NCBI GenBank assembly: GCA_045430345.1
Contig: JAILXT010000007.1
Location: forward strand, 261,312 to 325,311
Direction: 5' to 3'
DNA length: 64,000 nt
Source of the DNA: Agarilytica sp045430345
GTDB taxonomy: Bacteria > Pseudomonadota > Gammaproteobacteria > Pseudomonadales > Cellvibrionaceae
The translations under genes and the position numbers were made by a program. Below, piece by piece: positions 8,309 to 17,713 of this stretch. Positions within the stretch are counted from its first letter, which is position 1; each line of letters begins with the position of its first letter. The notes below the pieces were generated by a model that saw only the letters and a program-made list of their open reading frames with translations, did no database searches and was not told where the DNA came from.

Positions 8309-9484
8309 ATGTCAGTTAAAGCAATGAAGGACGTCGACCTAAAGGGCAAGTACGTTCTGATCCGCCAAGACCTCAATGTGCCTATTCGCGATGGTCAGAT
8401 TACCTCTGATGTCCGTATTCAGGCCTCACTTCCCACGGTTAAGCAAGCCATCGAAATGGGCGCTAAGGTCATGTTGATGTCGCACTTGGGGCGTCCAACC
8501 GAAGGTGAATTTGAAGAAAAGTTTTCCCTCAAGCCTGTTGCTGATCATCTTTCAGGCTTACTCGGTATTGATGTACCCCTCGTAAAAGAATGGCATGACG
8601 GCATCACCATGGAAGATGGTGAAGTGGTCTTACTTGAGAATGTGCGCTTTAACGAAGGTGAGAAAAAAGACGCAGAAGACCTTTCAAAAGCTTACGCGTC
8701 GTTGTGCGATGTCTTTGTTATGGATGCTTTTGGCACGGCTCACCGGGCGCAAGCCTCTACACACGGTGTAGCGAAATTTGCCCCAGTGGCATGCGCTGGC
8801 CCGTTATTGTCTGCAGAGCTTGATGCCTTAGAGAAAGCTTTGGCTGAGCCCGCTCGCCCCATGGTGGCGATTGTTGGCGGTGCTAAGGTTTCATCGAAGT
8901 TGACAGTTCTTGAGTCGCTTTCAAAAATTGTGGATGTTCTAGTTGTTGGTGGTGGAATCTCGAATACCTTTGTCGCGGCCGAAGGCCACGCAGTGGGCAA
9001 ATCTTTGTATGAAGAAGACTTAATTCCTACGGCGCAAAAACTGTGTGCACAGACCAAAGTGGAATTTGCTACGGACGTACGTACAACCACCCAAGGTTTT
9101 AGTGAGTGGAGTGATTCATCTCCCGTAGAAGAGAAAGCGGCTTCCGAAGTGGGTGAAGACGAATCGATTATTGATTGTGGCCCAGAAACAGCGAACAAGC
9201 TGGCTGAAATTCTAAAAGAAGCGAAGACCATTATTTGGAATGGCCCTACCGGTGTATTTGAGTTTGAGCCATTTGCAAAAGGCACCGAAGTCATGGCAAA
9301 AGCAATTGCTGAGAGCGATGCATTTTCAATCGCGGGTGGCGGTGATACTTTAGCGGCTATCGATAAGTTTGGTCTTGCTGATCAAATCTCATACATCTCT
9401 ACCGGCGGTGGTGCTTTCCTTGAGTACGTCGAAGGAAAAGAGCTTCCTGCTGTGGCCGTCCTAGAGCAGCGCGCTGCCGACTAA
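8309..9484 (+). CDS. pgk: Phosphoglycerate kinase
   Basis: 391 residues. It transfers phosphate between 1,3-bisphosphoglycerate and ADP in glycolysis. RQDLNVPIRDG and MSHLGRPTEG (substrate side), VGGAKVSSKLTVLESL and WNGPTGVFEFEPF, and the nucleotide loop IAGGGDTLAAIDKFG are all intact. The start is supported by GGAGAG eight bases upstream. A GC-rich hairpin follows the stop, so the gene probably ends its own transcript rather than continuing into glpD. Confidence 0.98.
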   Translation: MSVKAMKDVDLKGKYVLIRQDLNVPIRDGQITSDVRIQASLPTVKQAIEMGAKVMLMSHLGRPTEGEFEEKFSLKPVADHLSGLLGIDVPLVKEWHDGITMEDGEVVLLENVRFNEGEKKDAEDLSKAYASLCDVFVMDAFGTAHRAQASTHGVAKFAPVACAGPLLSAELDALEKALAEPARPMVAIVGGAKVSSKLTVLESLSKIVDVLVVGGGISNTFVAAEGHAVGKSLYEEDLIPTAQKLCAQTKVEFATDVRTTTQGFSEWSDSSPVEEKAASEVGEDESIIDCGPETANKLAEILKEAKTIIWNGPTGVFEFEPFAKGTEVMAKAIAESDAFSIAGGGDTLAAIDKFGLADQISYISTGGGAFLEYVEGKELPAVAVLEQRAAD

Positions 9485-9500
9485 ATTACACGTATTTCTC

Positions 9501-9522
9501 AGCCGGCTTGTCCAAGCCGGCT
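9501..9522 (+). terminator. Hairpin terminator after pgk
   Basis: AGCCGGCTTG at 9501-9510 pairs perfectly with CAAGCCGGCT at 9513-9522, 16 bp after the pgk stop. A pyrimidine-rich tail (CTTCCCTTCTC) follows rather than a pure T-run. Confidence 0.65.
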
Positions 9523-9668
9523 GCTTCCCTTCTCTGTATTTCCTATACTTATCTTACCGTTATCCTTAGTTTTCAGGCTCAGGTTGTATGGCTTAGTTGA
9601 GTGTGCTCTTTTGTGTGCGCTCACATTGCTCACGCTGATGTCGCCCCGCAGTTTTTGGAGCTGCTTTT

Positions 9669-11270
9669 ATGTCGCTACGGCAACAGAATATCGCAAAGCT
9701 ACAAAGCGACACCTTCGACGTGCTTATCGTGGGGGGCGGGATTAATGGTGCTGTTGCGGCAGCGGCGCTCTCGGCCAAAGGGGCAAAGGTTGGGTTAATC
9801 GATAAAGGGGATTTTGCCGGCCTAACAAGTTCTAACTCTTCTAACCTCGCGTGGGGTGGGATCAAATACTTAGAAAACCACGAATATCTGTTGGTCAATA
9901 AATTGTGTAAGAGCCGCAATTTATTGATGCGTTCGTATCCTTCAACGGTGAAAGAGATTCGCTTTCTCACCTGTATTCAAAAGGGCTTTCGGTTCCCGCC
10001 TTTATTTGTTTACCTCGGTGCATGTGTATATTGGGTCATCGGGCGTTTCTTTACCGCGCCTCCGAAATATTTACGACCTAAGGACATTGAAAAACGCGAG
10101 CCGATCATTAACACGCGTTTTGCCTCTGGCGGGCTGGAATATTCGGATGCCTACCTGTTTGATAATGACGCGCGCTTTGTGTTCAATTTTATTCGCTCAG
10201 CGATGGACAATGGCTGTGTTGCCGCGAATTATACGCGTGCGTCGAGCGTAACGCGTTGTGACAATGGTTGGATGCTCAATGCACGAGATGAGGAATCCAA
10301 CGCGTCTTTTTCTATTCGTTCTAAGGTTATTGTGAATGCCTGTGGCCCCTATGTGGACGCCTTCAATACCTTAAATGGGATTAAAACCGATACTCGCCAC
10401 TTATTTTCAAAAGGCATCCATCTTATTGTTGATCGTATCGCAGAAAATTCACGTGTATTAGCATTCTTCGCCAGTGATGGCCGTTTATTTTTTGTGATTC
10501 CCATGGGGAGAAAAACCTGTATTGGGACGACTGATACACCAACTGATAACCCACGAGAAAAAATCACGGAAGAAGATCGAAATTTTGTCTTGGATAACGT
10601 CAATCGTTTGTTTGACTTACCCGCGCCCCTGACTCAGGCGGATATTATTGCCGAACGCTGTGGCGTGCGTCCCTTAGCCGTTAACGGAGACGGGGCGGAT
10701 GACGATTGGTTACAGTTATCACGTAAGCATGAAATTGAATCTGATGTTGCAAACGGATATCTCAGTATTTTCGGTGGTAAATTAACAGACTGTATTAACG
10801 TGGGAGAGGAGGTGGCGGATCTTGTCAAAGAGATGGGTATAAAACTCAATGCTTCTGTTTCTTGTTGGTATGGTGAGCCATCAAAATCTGAGCGAGTCGC
10901 GTTTTTTGTGCGAGCAAAAAAACTGGGGCTTGATGCACTAACGTGGCAGGATGCCGCCGAACCCTTGTCTGAACGTTACTGGCGCCGCTATGGGAAAAAT
11001 GCGTTTTCAATGTTAGATGCAATCGAACAGGATCCAGCTCAAACGGAGTTACTTATCGCAAATGCGGAATATACACGTTGTGAAATTGAGTATACAAAAC
11101 AGCACGAAATGATTACACGCTTGGACGATTTTTTACGGCGTCGCTCAAAAATATCCTTGGTGTTGCGAAAAGAAGAAATACTTTCAGCGCCGGGTTTACG
11201 TGAAGTATGTGAAATATTCTTCGGCGAAGATGCTGAGCAAAAGTTACAAGCGTACGCAGAAAGCCACTAA
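9669..11270 (+). CDS. glpD: FAD-dependent glycerol-3-phosphate dehydrogenase
   Basis: 533 residues. It oxidises sn-glycerol 3-phosphate to dihydroxyacetone phosphate at the membrane and feeds electrons to quinone. The N-terminal dinucleotide fold shows DVLIVGGGINGAVAAAA and then LTSSNSSNLAWGGIKYLENH, a variant of the TSS..SSKLIHGG..YLE stretch of classical GlpD. IPMGRKTCIGTTDTPTD and SIFGGKLTDCINVGEE are further family motifs. The C-terminal domain is longer than in E. coli GlpD. GGAGCT precedes the ATG. It is followed after 30 bp by glpK, its pathway partner; no glpF or glpR is in the window. Confidence 0.88.
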   Translation: MSLRQQNIAKLQSDTFDVLIVGGGINGAVAAAALSAKGAKVGLIDKGDFAGLTSSNSSNLAWGGIKYLENHEYLLVNKLCKSRNLLMRSYPSTVKEIRFLTCIQKGFRFPPLFVYLGACVYWVIGRFFTAPPKYLRPKDIEKREPIINTRFASGGLEYSDAYLFDNDARFVFNFIRSAMDNGCVAANYTRASSVTRCDNGWMLNARDEESNASFSIRSKVIVNACGPYVDAFNTLNGIKTDTRHLFSKGIHLIVDRIAENSRVLAFFASDGRLFFVIPMGRKTCIGTTDTPTDNPREKITEEDRNFVLDNVNRLFDLPAPLTQADIIAERCGVRPLAVNGDGADDDWLQLSRKHEIESDVANGYLSIFGGKLTDCINVGEEVADLVKEMGIKLNASVSCWYGEPSKSERVAFFVRAKKLGLDALTWQDAAEPLSERYWRRYGKNAFSMLDAIEQDPAQTELLIANAEYTRCEIEYTKQHEMITRLDDFLRRRSKISLVLRKEEILSAPGLREVCEIFFGEDAEQKLQAYAESH

Positions 11271-11300
11271 CCAAATCATTGAATAAATATTGGGTGCGAT

Positions 11301-12788
11301 ATGAGTTTGTCACAATTGATTCTTGCGATTGATCAAGGCACTACAAGCAGCCGTGCCATCGTGTTTGATAAAGACGCGAATGTAATTTCTGTGGCACAGC
11401 AGGAGTTCACACAGCATTACCCCGACAATGGTTGGGTTGAACATGACCCGGAAGAAATTTGGTCAACAACCCTTGCCGTATCTCAGCAAGCGGTGTCTGA
11501 CGCAGAAAAACAGAATGGCCAGGTGGTGGCAATCGGCATCACCAATCAACGAGAAACCACAATTGTATGGGATAGGGATACAGGCAAGCCCATATATAAC
11601 GCGATTGTGTGGCAAGATCGCAGAACTGCAGACGTCTGCCAGTTATTAAAAGACCAAAACCTTGAAAGCGATACGCAAGCGCGCACAGGTCTTTTACTCG
11701 ATCCTTATTTTTCTGCGACAAAAGTGGCGTGGATACTCGACAATGTAGACGGTGCGCGTAAAAAAGCCGAGGCTGGAAAACTGGCTTTCGGTACGGTCGA
11801 TAGTTTTTTGTTATCTCGCCTAACGAAGGGTGCTGTGCACGCGACAGACGCGACGAATGCGAGTCGTACGAGCCTGTACAATATCAACACCGGAGATTGG
11901 GATGATGCATTACTCAAACGCTTCAATGTGCCGAAATCAGTTTTGCCAGATGTCCGCGATTGTGCAGCTGATTTTGGTTCAGCGTCAGCCGACTTTTTCG
12001 GTAAAGCAATACCTATTGCTGGCATAGCCGGCGATCAACAAGCGGCGGCCATTGGTCAGGCCTGTTTTCACGAAGGCGAAACAAAAAGCACCTATGGTAC
12101 GGGGTGTTTTGCGATGATGAATATTGGTAAAACCCCCTCAATATCGCAACATCGTTTGCTCACTACTGTTGCTTACCAGCTCGACGGTGAAGCGAGTTAC
12201 GCCCTTGAAGGTTCAATCTTTATGGCGGGGGCGGCTGTTCAGTGGTTGCGGGATGAAATGAAGTTGATCCAGCGCGCTGAAGAAACCGAAAATATCGCGG
12301 CGAGTATCGACGATACGAATGGGGTATATCTTGTTCCCGCATTTACCGGTTTGGGTGCGCCCTATTGGGAGCCAAGCGCGCGTGGTGCATTAGTGGGTTT
12401 GAGTCGCGGTGCGGGGCGGGCCGAGGTCGTGCGCGCGACGCTTGAGTCGGTATGTTATCAAACGCATGATTTAACGGCTGCGATGGCGGCAGACAGTAAG
12501 ACCCCTCACCGTGTTCGTGTCGATGGGGGGATGGTTGCGAACCATTGGGTGTTACAATACCTCGCAGATATTCTTAATGTGACCATTGATAAACCCAAGG
12601 TCATTGAGACGACCGCGCTTGGCGCTGCTTTTTTGGCCGGATTACATGTAGGCATATATAAAAGCTTGGAAGATATTCGGTCAACCTGGCAGTTAGAAGA
12701 ACAGTTTTCGCCGAATATGTCGGATGCGGTGCGAACAGAAAAACTTGAAGGTTGGCGAAGCGCCGTGAAACAAGTCCTGACGTCATAA
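11301..12788 (+). CDS. glpK: Glycerol kinase
   Basis: 495 residues, standard length. It phosphorylates glycerol to glycerol 3-phosphate, the substrate of the preceding GlpD. Motifs: AIDQGTTSSRAIVFD (phosphate loop), IGITNQRETTIVWDRDTG, GTVDSFLLSRLTKG, and TGLGAPYWEPSARG in the second half. It forms a two-gene glycerol operon with glpD. A large palindromic element follows 48 bp after the stop. Confidence 0.98.
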   Translation: MSLSQLILAIDQGTTSSRAIVFDKDANVISVAQQEFTQHYPDNGWVEHDPEEIWSTTLAVSQQAVSDAEKQNGQVVAIGITNQRETTIVWDRDTGKPIYNAIVWQDRRTADVCQLLKDQNLESDTQARTGLLLDPYFSATKVAWILDNVDGARKKAEAGKLAFGTVDSFLLSRLTKGAVHATDATNASRTSLYNINTGDWDDALLKRFNVPKSVLPDVRDCAADFGSASADFFGKAIPIAGIAGDQQAAAIGQACFHEGETKSTYGTGCFAMMNIGKTPSISQHRLLTTVAYQLDGEASYALEGSIFMAGAAVQWLRDEMKLIQRAEETENIAASIDDTNGVYLVPAFTGLGAPYWEPSARGALVGLSRGAGRAEVVRATLESVCYQTHDLTAAMAADSKTPHRVRVDGGMVANHWVLQYLADILNVTIDKPKVIETTALGAAFLAGLHVGIYKSLEDIRSTWQLEEQFSPNMSDAVRTEKLEGWRSAVKQVLTS

Positions 12789-12836
12789 GGCCACGCAAAC
12801 AAAGAAATGAATACTTTGGCTTCGATAGACTGTGCA

Positions 12837-12938
12837 GGAAAGGATACGCTTTGGGTAAGACTCGCGGTAAATACGTCCATGTACGCTCGACCGCCGCATC
12901 CATGCGGCAGACGGCCTTACCCAAAGCATATCCTTTCC
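12837..12938 (+). repeat. Palindromic intergenic element, copy C
   Basis: Outer arms 12837-12859 and 12916-12938 match over 22 of 23 positions. The 56-nt centre holds the family core with hairpin 1 TACGTCCATGTA at 12872-12883 and hairpin 2 GCCGCATCCATGCGGC at 12893-12908. It sits between glpK and galE. No T-run follows the right arm. Confidence 0.8.
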
Positions 12939-13003
12939 TTCCACCTTGGTAGAAGGTAGAAATTTAAATAATTAAGCAGAAATAAAGATAAGTAGGAATC
13001 AAT

Positions 13004-14023
13004 ATGGCAGTTTTGGTAACAGGCGGCGCGGGCTACATTGGTAGTCATACGTGTGTTGAGCTATTGGCGGCAGGCTTTGAGGTGGTGGTACTCGACAACT
13101 TTTGTAACAGCAACGTTGAGTCCCTTAATCGCGTTATGGCGCTGAGCGGAAAAACCTTCCCTTATGTTGAAGCGGATATTCGCGATAAGTCGCAGCTTGA
13201 ACAGGTCTTTAACGATTATAAAATCGACTCGGTGATTCATTTTGCCGGGTTAAAGGCCGTCGGTGAATCTTGCGAAAAACCTTTGGAGTATTATCAAAAC
13301 AACGTCACGGGGACGGTGAATTTATGCCTAGTGATGCAGGCCCATGGTGTCGATAAAATTTTGTTTAGCTCTTCTGCAACGGTATATGGTGATCCAGAAA
13401 CTGTGCCGATCAAAGAGGATTTCCCGACGGGGGCTACCAACCCATATGGCCGCAGTAAATTAATGGTGGAAGAGATTCTTCAAGATCTCTGTAGCGCGAA
13501 AAATAACGCCTGGCGGGTTTCGTTATTACGCTATTTTAACCCTATCGGCGCCCATGAAAGCGGGAATATAGGCGAGGACCCACAAGGTATCCCGAATAAT
13601 TTACTTCCCTTCGTTGCCCAGGTGGCTGTGGGCAAGCTAAAGCAGTTACGTGTATTTGGCGATGATTATCCAACGGTGGATGGTACGGGCGTCAGGGACT
13701 ATATCCATGTCGTGGATTTGGCGAAAGGCCATGTGAAATCGTTACAGCGCTTAATGGATGTCGACCCAGGTTGCTACGTTCATAACTTAGGTACGGGCAA
13801 CGGTTATAGCGTATTGCAAGTCGTACAAGCCTTTGAAGCGGCTTCAGGGCAGTCCATTCCCTATGAAGTAGTGGCGCGACGGCCAGGGGATATTGCCGAG
13901 TGCTTTGCGGACCCTTATTTGGCAGAAAAAGATCTTGGCTGGAAAGCCGAGTTCGGTATTGCGCGAATGGTTGAAGACGCATGGCGCTGGCAGTCCAATA
14001 ACCCTAAAGGGTACCAAAACTAG
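13004..14023 (+). CDS. galE: UDP-glucose 4-epimerase
   Basis: 339 residues. This NAD-dependent short-chain enzyme interconverts UDP-glucose and UDP-galactose for surface polysaccharides or galactose use. VTGGAGYIGSHTCVELL is the NAD loop at the N-terminus, SSSATVYGDP contains the catalytic Ser/Thr region, and TNPYGRSKLMVEEIL is the YxxxK motif. RDYIHVVDLAKGHV and the C-terminal EFGIARMVEDAWRWQ are typical of GalE rather than of other sugar epimerases. It stands alone between a palindromic element and the thiol protein gene. Confidence 0.96.
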   Translation: MAVLVTGGAGYIGSHTCVELLAAGFEVVVLDNFCNSNVESLNRVMALSGKTFPYVEADIRDKSQLEQVFNDYKIDSVIHFAGLKAVGESCEKPLEYYQNNVTGTVNLCLVMQAHGVDKILFSSSATVYGDPETVPIKEDFPTGATNPYGRSKLMVEEILQDLCSAKNNAWRVSLLRYFNPIGAHESGNIGEDPQGIPNNLLPFVAQVAVGKLKQLRVFGDDYPTVDGTGVRDYIHVVDLAKGHVKSLQRLMDVDPGCYVHNLGTGNGYSVLQVVQAFEAASGQSIPYEVVARRPGDIAECFADPYLAEKDLGWKAEFGIARMVEDAWRWQSNNPKGYQN

Positions 14024-14208
14024 CCTCTATTCCACTCTCTTTCTGGTGAATCCGACTCTATGCCACTGGTTCACCTCAAAACCCCCACGCCAAGATGGAA
14101 AGATCGCGCTATGTGGGGTATATTCCCGCCGAAACTGATCATTCAATAGGCGTTTGTAACGGCCTATAAGCGTTGATCCCCTCATTTTACTGGTTTTCTG
14201 GAGTTACG

Positions 14209-14583
14209 ATGTTTGTTGTACGTTGGGTATTGGGAAAAATTATCTTGTTAGTTGATTGGATCTTCACGCCGAAGGGCATAGAACGAAGCGCTGACGACCA
14301 AGCTCAAATCGATGCGCAAACGGCAAAGCTCGCGTTATACCAATATCTGGCATGTCCTTTTTGCGTAAAAGTGCGCAGAGCAATGAAGCGCAATAGTTTG
14401 AATATCGAAACCCGTGACGCAAAGCGTTGTGAAAATAGCCGAGAAGAACTTGTAAAGGGCGGGGGAAACCTAAAAGTGCCATGCCTTCGTATTGAAGAAA
14501 AAGACGGTGAAGTTGTTTGGCTGTACGAATCTTCGGACATCATCAATTATTTAGAAAGTAGTTTCTTGCCTCGGGCAGCGTGA
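14209..14583 (+). CDS. Membrane-anchored glutaredoxin/GST N-terminal domain protein
   Basis: 124 residues from the ATG at 14209, which has CTGGAG just upstream; an earlier in-frame start at 14173 adds 12 residues without support. A hydrophobic N-terminus (VVRWVLGKIILLVDWIF) could anchor it to the membrane. The rest is a thioredoxin fold with LYQYLACPFCVKVRRAMKR, a CPFC redox motif as in glutaredoxins, followed by KVPCLRI (cis-Pro) and WLYESSDIINYLES, the glutathione-contact pattern of GST N-terminal domains. Likely a glutathione-dependent thiol reductase; substrate unknown. Confidence 0.8.
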   Translation: MFVVRWVLGKIILLVDWIFTPKGIERSADDQAQIDAQTAKLALYQYLACPFCVKVRRAMKRNSLNIETRDAKRCENSREELVKGGGNLKVPCLRIEEKDGEVVWLYESSDIINYLESSFLPRAA

Positions 14584-14744
14584 TTAAGACTCGCAGTGTA
14601 CGCCTAGGCTTCCTTTACGCTGCGCCATACTCTGTGAGTGCCCCTAGCTGATTGTCTAAACCAATGCTTATTTTGGTTGGGGCGTTGTTACCAGCGTGCG
14701 GCGCGATATCTTTTGTCCAACGTCTTATCGAAGAAAATCAACGT

Positions 14745-16433
14745 ATGTTACGTATTACAGAAATAAAGTTACCTTTGGATCATAGTGAAGAGGCATTACG
14801 CACAGCGATTGTCTCTGTTTTGGGTATTGCTGAAGGCGAACTTTCGGATTACACGCTTTATAAACGCAGCTACGATGCGCGTGCGAAAGGTAATATTTCG
14901 TTGATTTATCAGTTGGATGTTGCGTTACCTTCCGAAATTGAAAAGACAATACTTAAAGAACAGGCTGCGAAAAAAACGGCTAACAAAGGCGTACGATCAT
15001 TAGTTATTCCCAGTCCAGATACACGCTATAAATTTGTTGCGCTAGCCGAAGCTGGCTTTCAGATCGACGAAGAACAACGACCGATTGTTGTTGGTTTTGG
15101 TCCTTGTGGCATTCTGGCTGCGCTACTACTTGCACAAATGGGCTTAAAACCTATTGTCTTGGAGCGTGGGCGCGATGTTCGACAACGTACGAAAGACACT
15201 TGGGGACTTTGGCGAGAAGGAAAACTCGATACAGAATCAAACGTTCAGTTTGGTGAAGGTGGCGCGGGAACATTTTCAGATGGAAAACTCTATAGCCAAG
15301 TAAAAGATAAGCGCTTTCTCGGGCGTAAGGTTTTAACCGAATTTGTAAAGGCGGGCGCGCCAGCAGAAATACTCTATGTCAGCAAGCCGCATATCGGAAC
15401 GTTTAAGCTCGTTACGATGGTAGAAAAACTACGCGCCGAAATTATTCGCTTGGGGGGAGAGGTTCGCTTTGAGCAAAAAGTAGCAACGTTGAATCGAAAA
15501 CCCGCGGAAGACGGATCTGATAACGGTGAAGTGACGGGTGTAACGTTAAGCAGCGGCGACACACTCAATAGCCGTCATATTATATTCGCTGTTGGTCACA
15601 GTGCGCGAGAGACCTTTCAGATGTTACTGGAACAGCAGGTTTATATCGAACCCAAGCCGTTTTCCATCGGGTTTCGTATTGAACATCCGCAGTCCGTGAT
15701 AGATAAAGCACGTTTTGGTAAACAAGCAGGGCATCCTATATTAGGGGCCGCGGATTACAAGCTCGTGCATCATTGTAAAAATGGTCGCAGTGTTTACAGT
15801 TTTTGTATGTGCCCAGGAGGTACGGTGGTGGCGGCCACCTCTGAAGATGGCCGCGTCGTCACGAATGGAATGTCACAATATTCGCGTAATGAACGGAATG
15901 CGAATTCAGCGATTGTTGTGGGCATTGATCCCGAGACGGATTACCCGCTGAATGTATTGGCGGGCATTGATTTACAGAAATCACTGGAGTCAAAAGCTTA
16001 CGCGCTTGGGGGTGAAAATTATAATGCGCCGGCCCAGTTACTGGGTGACTATCTAAATAATCGGCCTTCTGAATCGTTGGCGAGCGTGACGCCTTCGTAT
16101 CAACCGGGTGTGACATTAACTGATTTATCGGAAGCCTTACCTGAGTTCGCTAACGAGGCGATACGTGAAGCTATTCCGGAGTTTGAGAAACAAATTAAAG
16201 GCTTCTCTATGGATGACGCGGTTCTAACGGGGGTGGAAACACGTACATCTTCCCCCATCTGTATTCGCCGTGATAAAACATTCCAAAGCTTGAATACCAA
16301 AGGTTTGTATCCTGCGGGTGAAGGCGCCGGGTATGCTGGTGGTATTTTATCAGCCGCGATTGATGGGATTAAAGCGGCCGAGGCTATCGCTTTGGACATT
16401 CTTAAAAACGACTCGACCTCTGAGCCGGTATAG
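14745..16433 (+). CDS. FAD-dependent oxidoreductase, COG2509 family
   Basis: 562 residues from the ATG at 14745. The reading frame continues upstream to a TTG at 14652, but family members begin at MLRITEIKLPLDHSEE, so 14745 is preferred. The N-terminal ~100 residues are a separate small alpha/beta domain (LSDYTLYKRSYDAR). The dinucleotide fold follows: VVGFGPCGILAALLLAQMG and LERGRDVRQRTKDTW, then the characteristic NVQFGEGGAGTFSDGKLYS. LYPAGEGAGYAGGILSAAID closes the FAD site. The family is widespread and annotated only as uncharacterised FAD-dependent dehydrogenase. It lies 27 bp before the next flavoprotein gene and is likely cotranscribed. Confidence 0.88.
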   Translation: MLRITEIKLPLDHSEEALRTAIVSVLGIAEGELSDYTLYKRSYDARAKGNISLIYQLDVALPSEIEKTILKEQAAKKTANKGVRSLVIPSPDTRYKFVALAEAGFQIDEEQRPIVVGFGPCGILAALLLAQMGLKPIVLERGRDVRQRTKDTWGLWREGKLDTESNVQFGEGGAGTFSDGKLYSQVKDKRFLGRKVLTEFVKAGAPAEILYVSKPHIGTFKLVTMVEKLRAEIIRLGGEVRFEQKVATLNRKPAEDGSDNGEVTGVTLSSGDTLNSRHIIFAVGHSARETFQMLLEQQVYIEPKPFSIGFRIEHPQSVIDKARFGKQAGHPILGAADYKLVHHCKNGRSVYSFCMCPGGTVVAATSEDGRVVTNGMSQYSRNERNANSAIVVGIDPETDYPLNVLAGIDLQKSLESKAYALGGENYNAPAQLLGDYLNNRPSESLASVTPSYQPGVTLTDLSEALPEFANEAIREAIPEFEKQIKGFSMDDAVLTGVETRTSSPICIRRDKTFQSLNTKGLYPAGEGAGYAGGILSAAIDGIKAAEAIALDILKNDSTSEPV

Positions 16434-16460
16434 CCTTGTGAATAAGGCGCGGGTACACCG

Positions 16461-17645
16461 TTGAAATACGACTGTATTATTATTGGTGGTGGTGCGGCAG
16501 GCTTAATGTGTGCTGCCACGGCAGGTTATCGAGGGCGAAAAGTACTGGTGCTTGACCACGCCAATAAAGTGGGAAAGAAAATTCTCATGTCTGGCGGTGG
16601 CCGCTGTAATTTCACAAATTATTATGTTGAGCCCGGTAACTATATTTCTGAAAATCCCCATTTTTGTAAGTCTGCACTGAGCCGTTACACGCAATACGAT
16701 TTTATAGCATTGGTGGGTCGTTACGATTTAGCCTTTCACGAAAAGACCCAAGGCCAACTTTTTTGCGATAACAAATCGAGTGATATTTTGGATATCCTCC
16801 TTAGTGAATGCGAAAAAGCATCGGTTGAGATAAAAACACATTGCGTAATAGAAAATGTTCGTCAATCAAACGGTTATGCGTTGGAAACTTCGTTAGGATC
16901 GTTTACGTGCGATTCGTTGGTGATCGCCTGCGGCGGACTTTCTATTCCGACAATGGGCGCCACGGGGTTTGGTTTCGATATTGCTAAGCAGTTTGGGCTA
17001 GATGTACTGTCTTTAACGCCGTCACTCGTACCCTATACCTTTAGTGATAAATGGTTAGAAATTTCCAAACAATTAGCGGGCGTCTCGGCAGATGTCGAAA
17101 TTACAACGAGTAACACTTCGTTCCGAGACGCGTTTCTTTTTACCCACCGAGGGGTAAGTGGTCCTGCAGTATTACAGATCAGTAATTATTGGCACTTGGG
17201 TGATGAGGTTAGCGTTAATTTTTTCCCGGATGTGTCTATTGAAGAGACAATTAAAGACTGGCGAGATAGCGGCGTAAAAACCGAGTTAAAAACATTGTTG
17301 GCCCAGGTCCCACAACACAAATTAGCTAAAAACTTTGTCAATACCTGGCTGGCGATTGTGAGTGAAAGTAAACCCGTCAGCCAATATTCCAACGACGAGA
17401 TCGCAAACATCGCTCGTCACTTCCGAGCCTGGACATTCAAACCGTCGGGGACGGAAGGCTACCGAACCGCCGAGGTCACTCGGGGCGGCGTCAATACGGA
17501 TGAAGTTTCCTCTAAGACTTTCGAGGCGAAAAAGGCGGAAGGCTTGTACTTTATCGGTGAAGTACTTGATGTTACTGGGTGGTTGGGCGGTTTCAATTTT
17601 CAGTGGGCATGGGCCAGTGGCTGGTGCGCAGGGCAGTACGTGTAA
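16461..17645 (+). CDS. HI0933/YhiN (BaiN-like) family flavoprotein
   Basis: 394 residues starting at a TTG codon (16461), since MKYDCIIIGGGAAGLMCAA is the family N-terminus and no ATG lies nearby. FAD-binding loop GGGAAG, then KVGKKILMSGGGRCNFTN, the hallmark of the HI0933 family, and near the C-terminus TRGGVNTDEVSSKTFEAK and VTGWLGGFNFQWAWASG. Proteins of this family bind FAD; a few clostridial relatives (BaiN) act on bile-acid intermediates, but the general bacterial function is unsettled. It follows another uncharacterised flavoprotein. Confidence 0.9.
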   Translation: MKYDCIIIGGGAAGLMCAATAGYRGRKVLVLDHANKVGKKILMSGGGRCNFTNYYVEPGNYISENPHFCKSALSRYTQYDFIALVGRYDLAFHEKTQGQLFCDNKSSDILDILLSECEKASVEIKTHCVIENVRQSNGYALETSLGSFTCDSLVIACGGLSIPTMGATGFGFDIAKQFGLDVLSLTPSLVPYTFSDKWLEISKQLAGVSADVEITTSNTSFRDAFLFTHRGVSGPAVLQISNYWHLGDEVSVNFFPDVSIEETIKDWRDSGVKTELKTLLAQVPQHKLAKNFVNTWLAIVSESKPVSQYSNDEIANIARHFRAWTFKPSGTEGYRTAEVTRGGVNTDEVSSKTFEAKKAEGLYFIGEVLDVTGWLGGFNFQWAWASGWCAGQYV

Positions 17646-17713
17646 TCCATTTTAGATAAAAGCACTTTCGCGATTCTGCGATTAAATTAATAAATTTGGG
17701 GTAAACGATTAGC

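Noticed and set aside
8740..9294. 184-residue open frame antisense to pgk
   Set aside because: It lies wholly within pgk on the opposite strand, has Ser/Thr-rich composition typical of a shadow frame and no ribosome-binding site.
9600..9640. CRP-like TGTGTGCGCTCACA before glpD
   Set aside because: The half-sites are four to five bases apart rather than six, so it does not fit the CRP dimer spacing.
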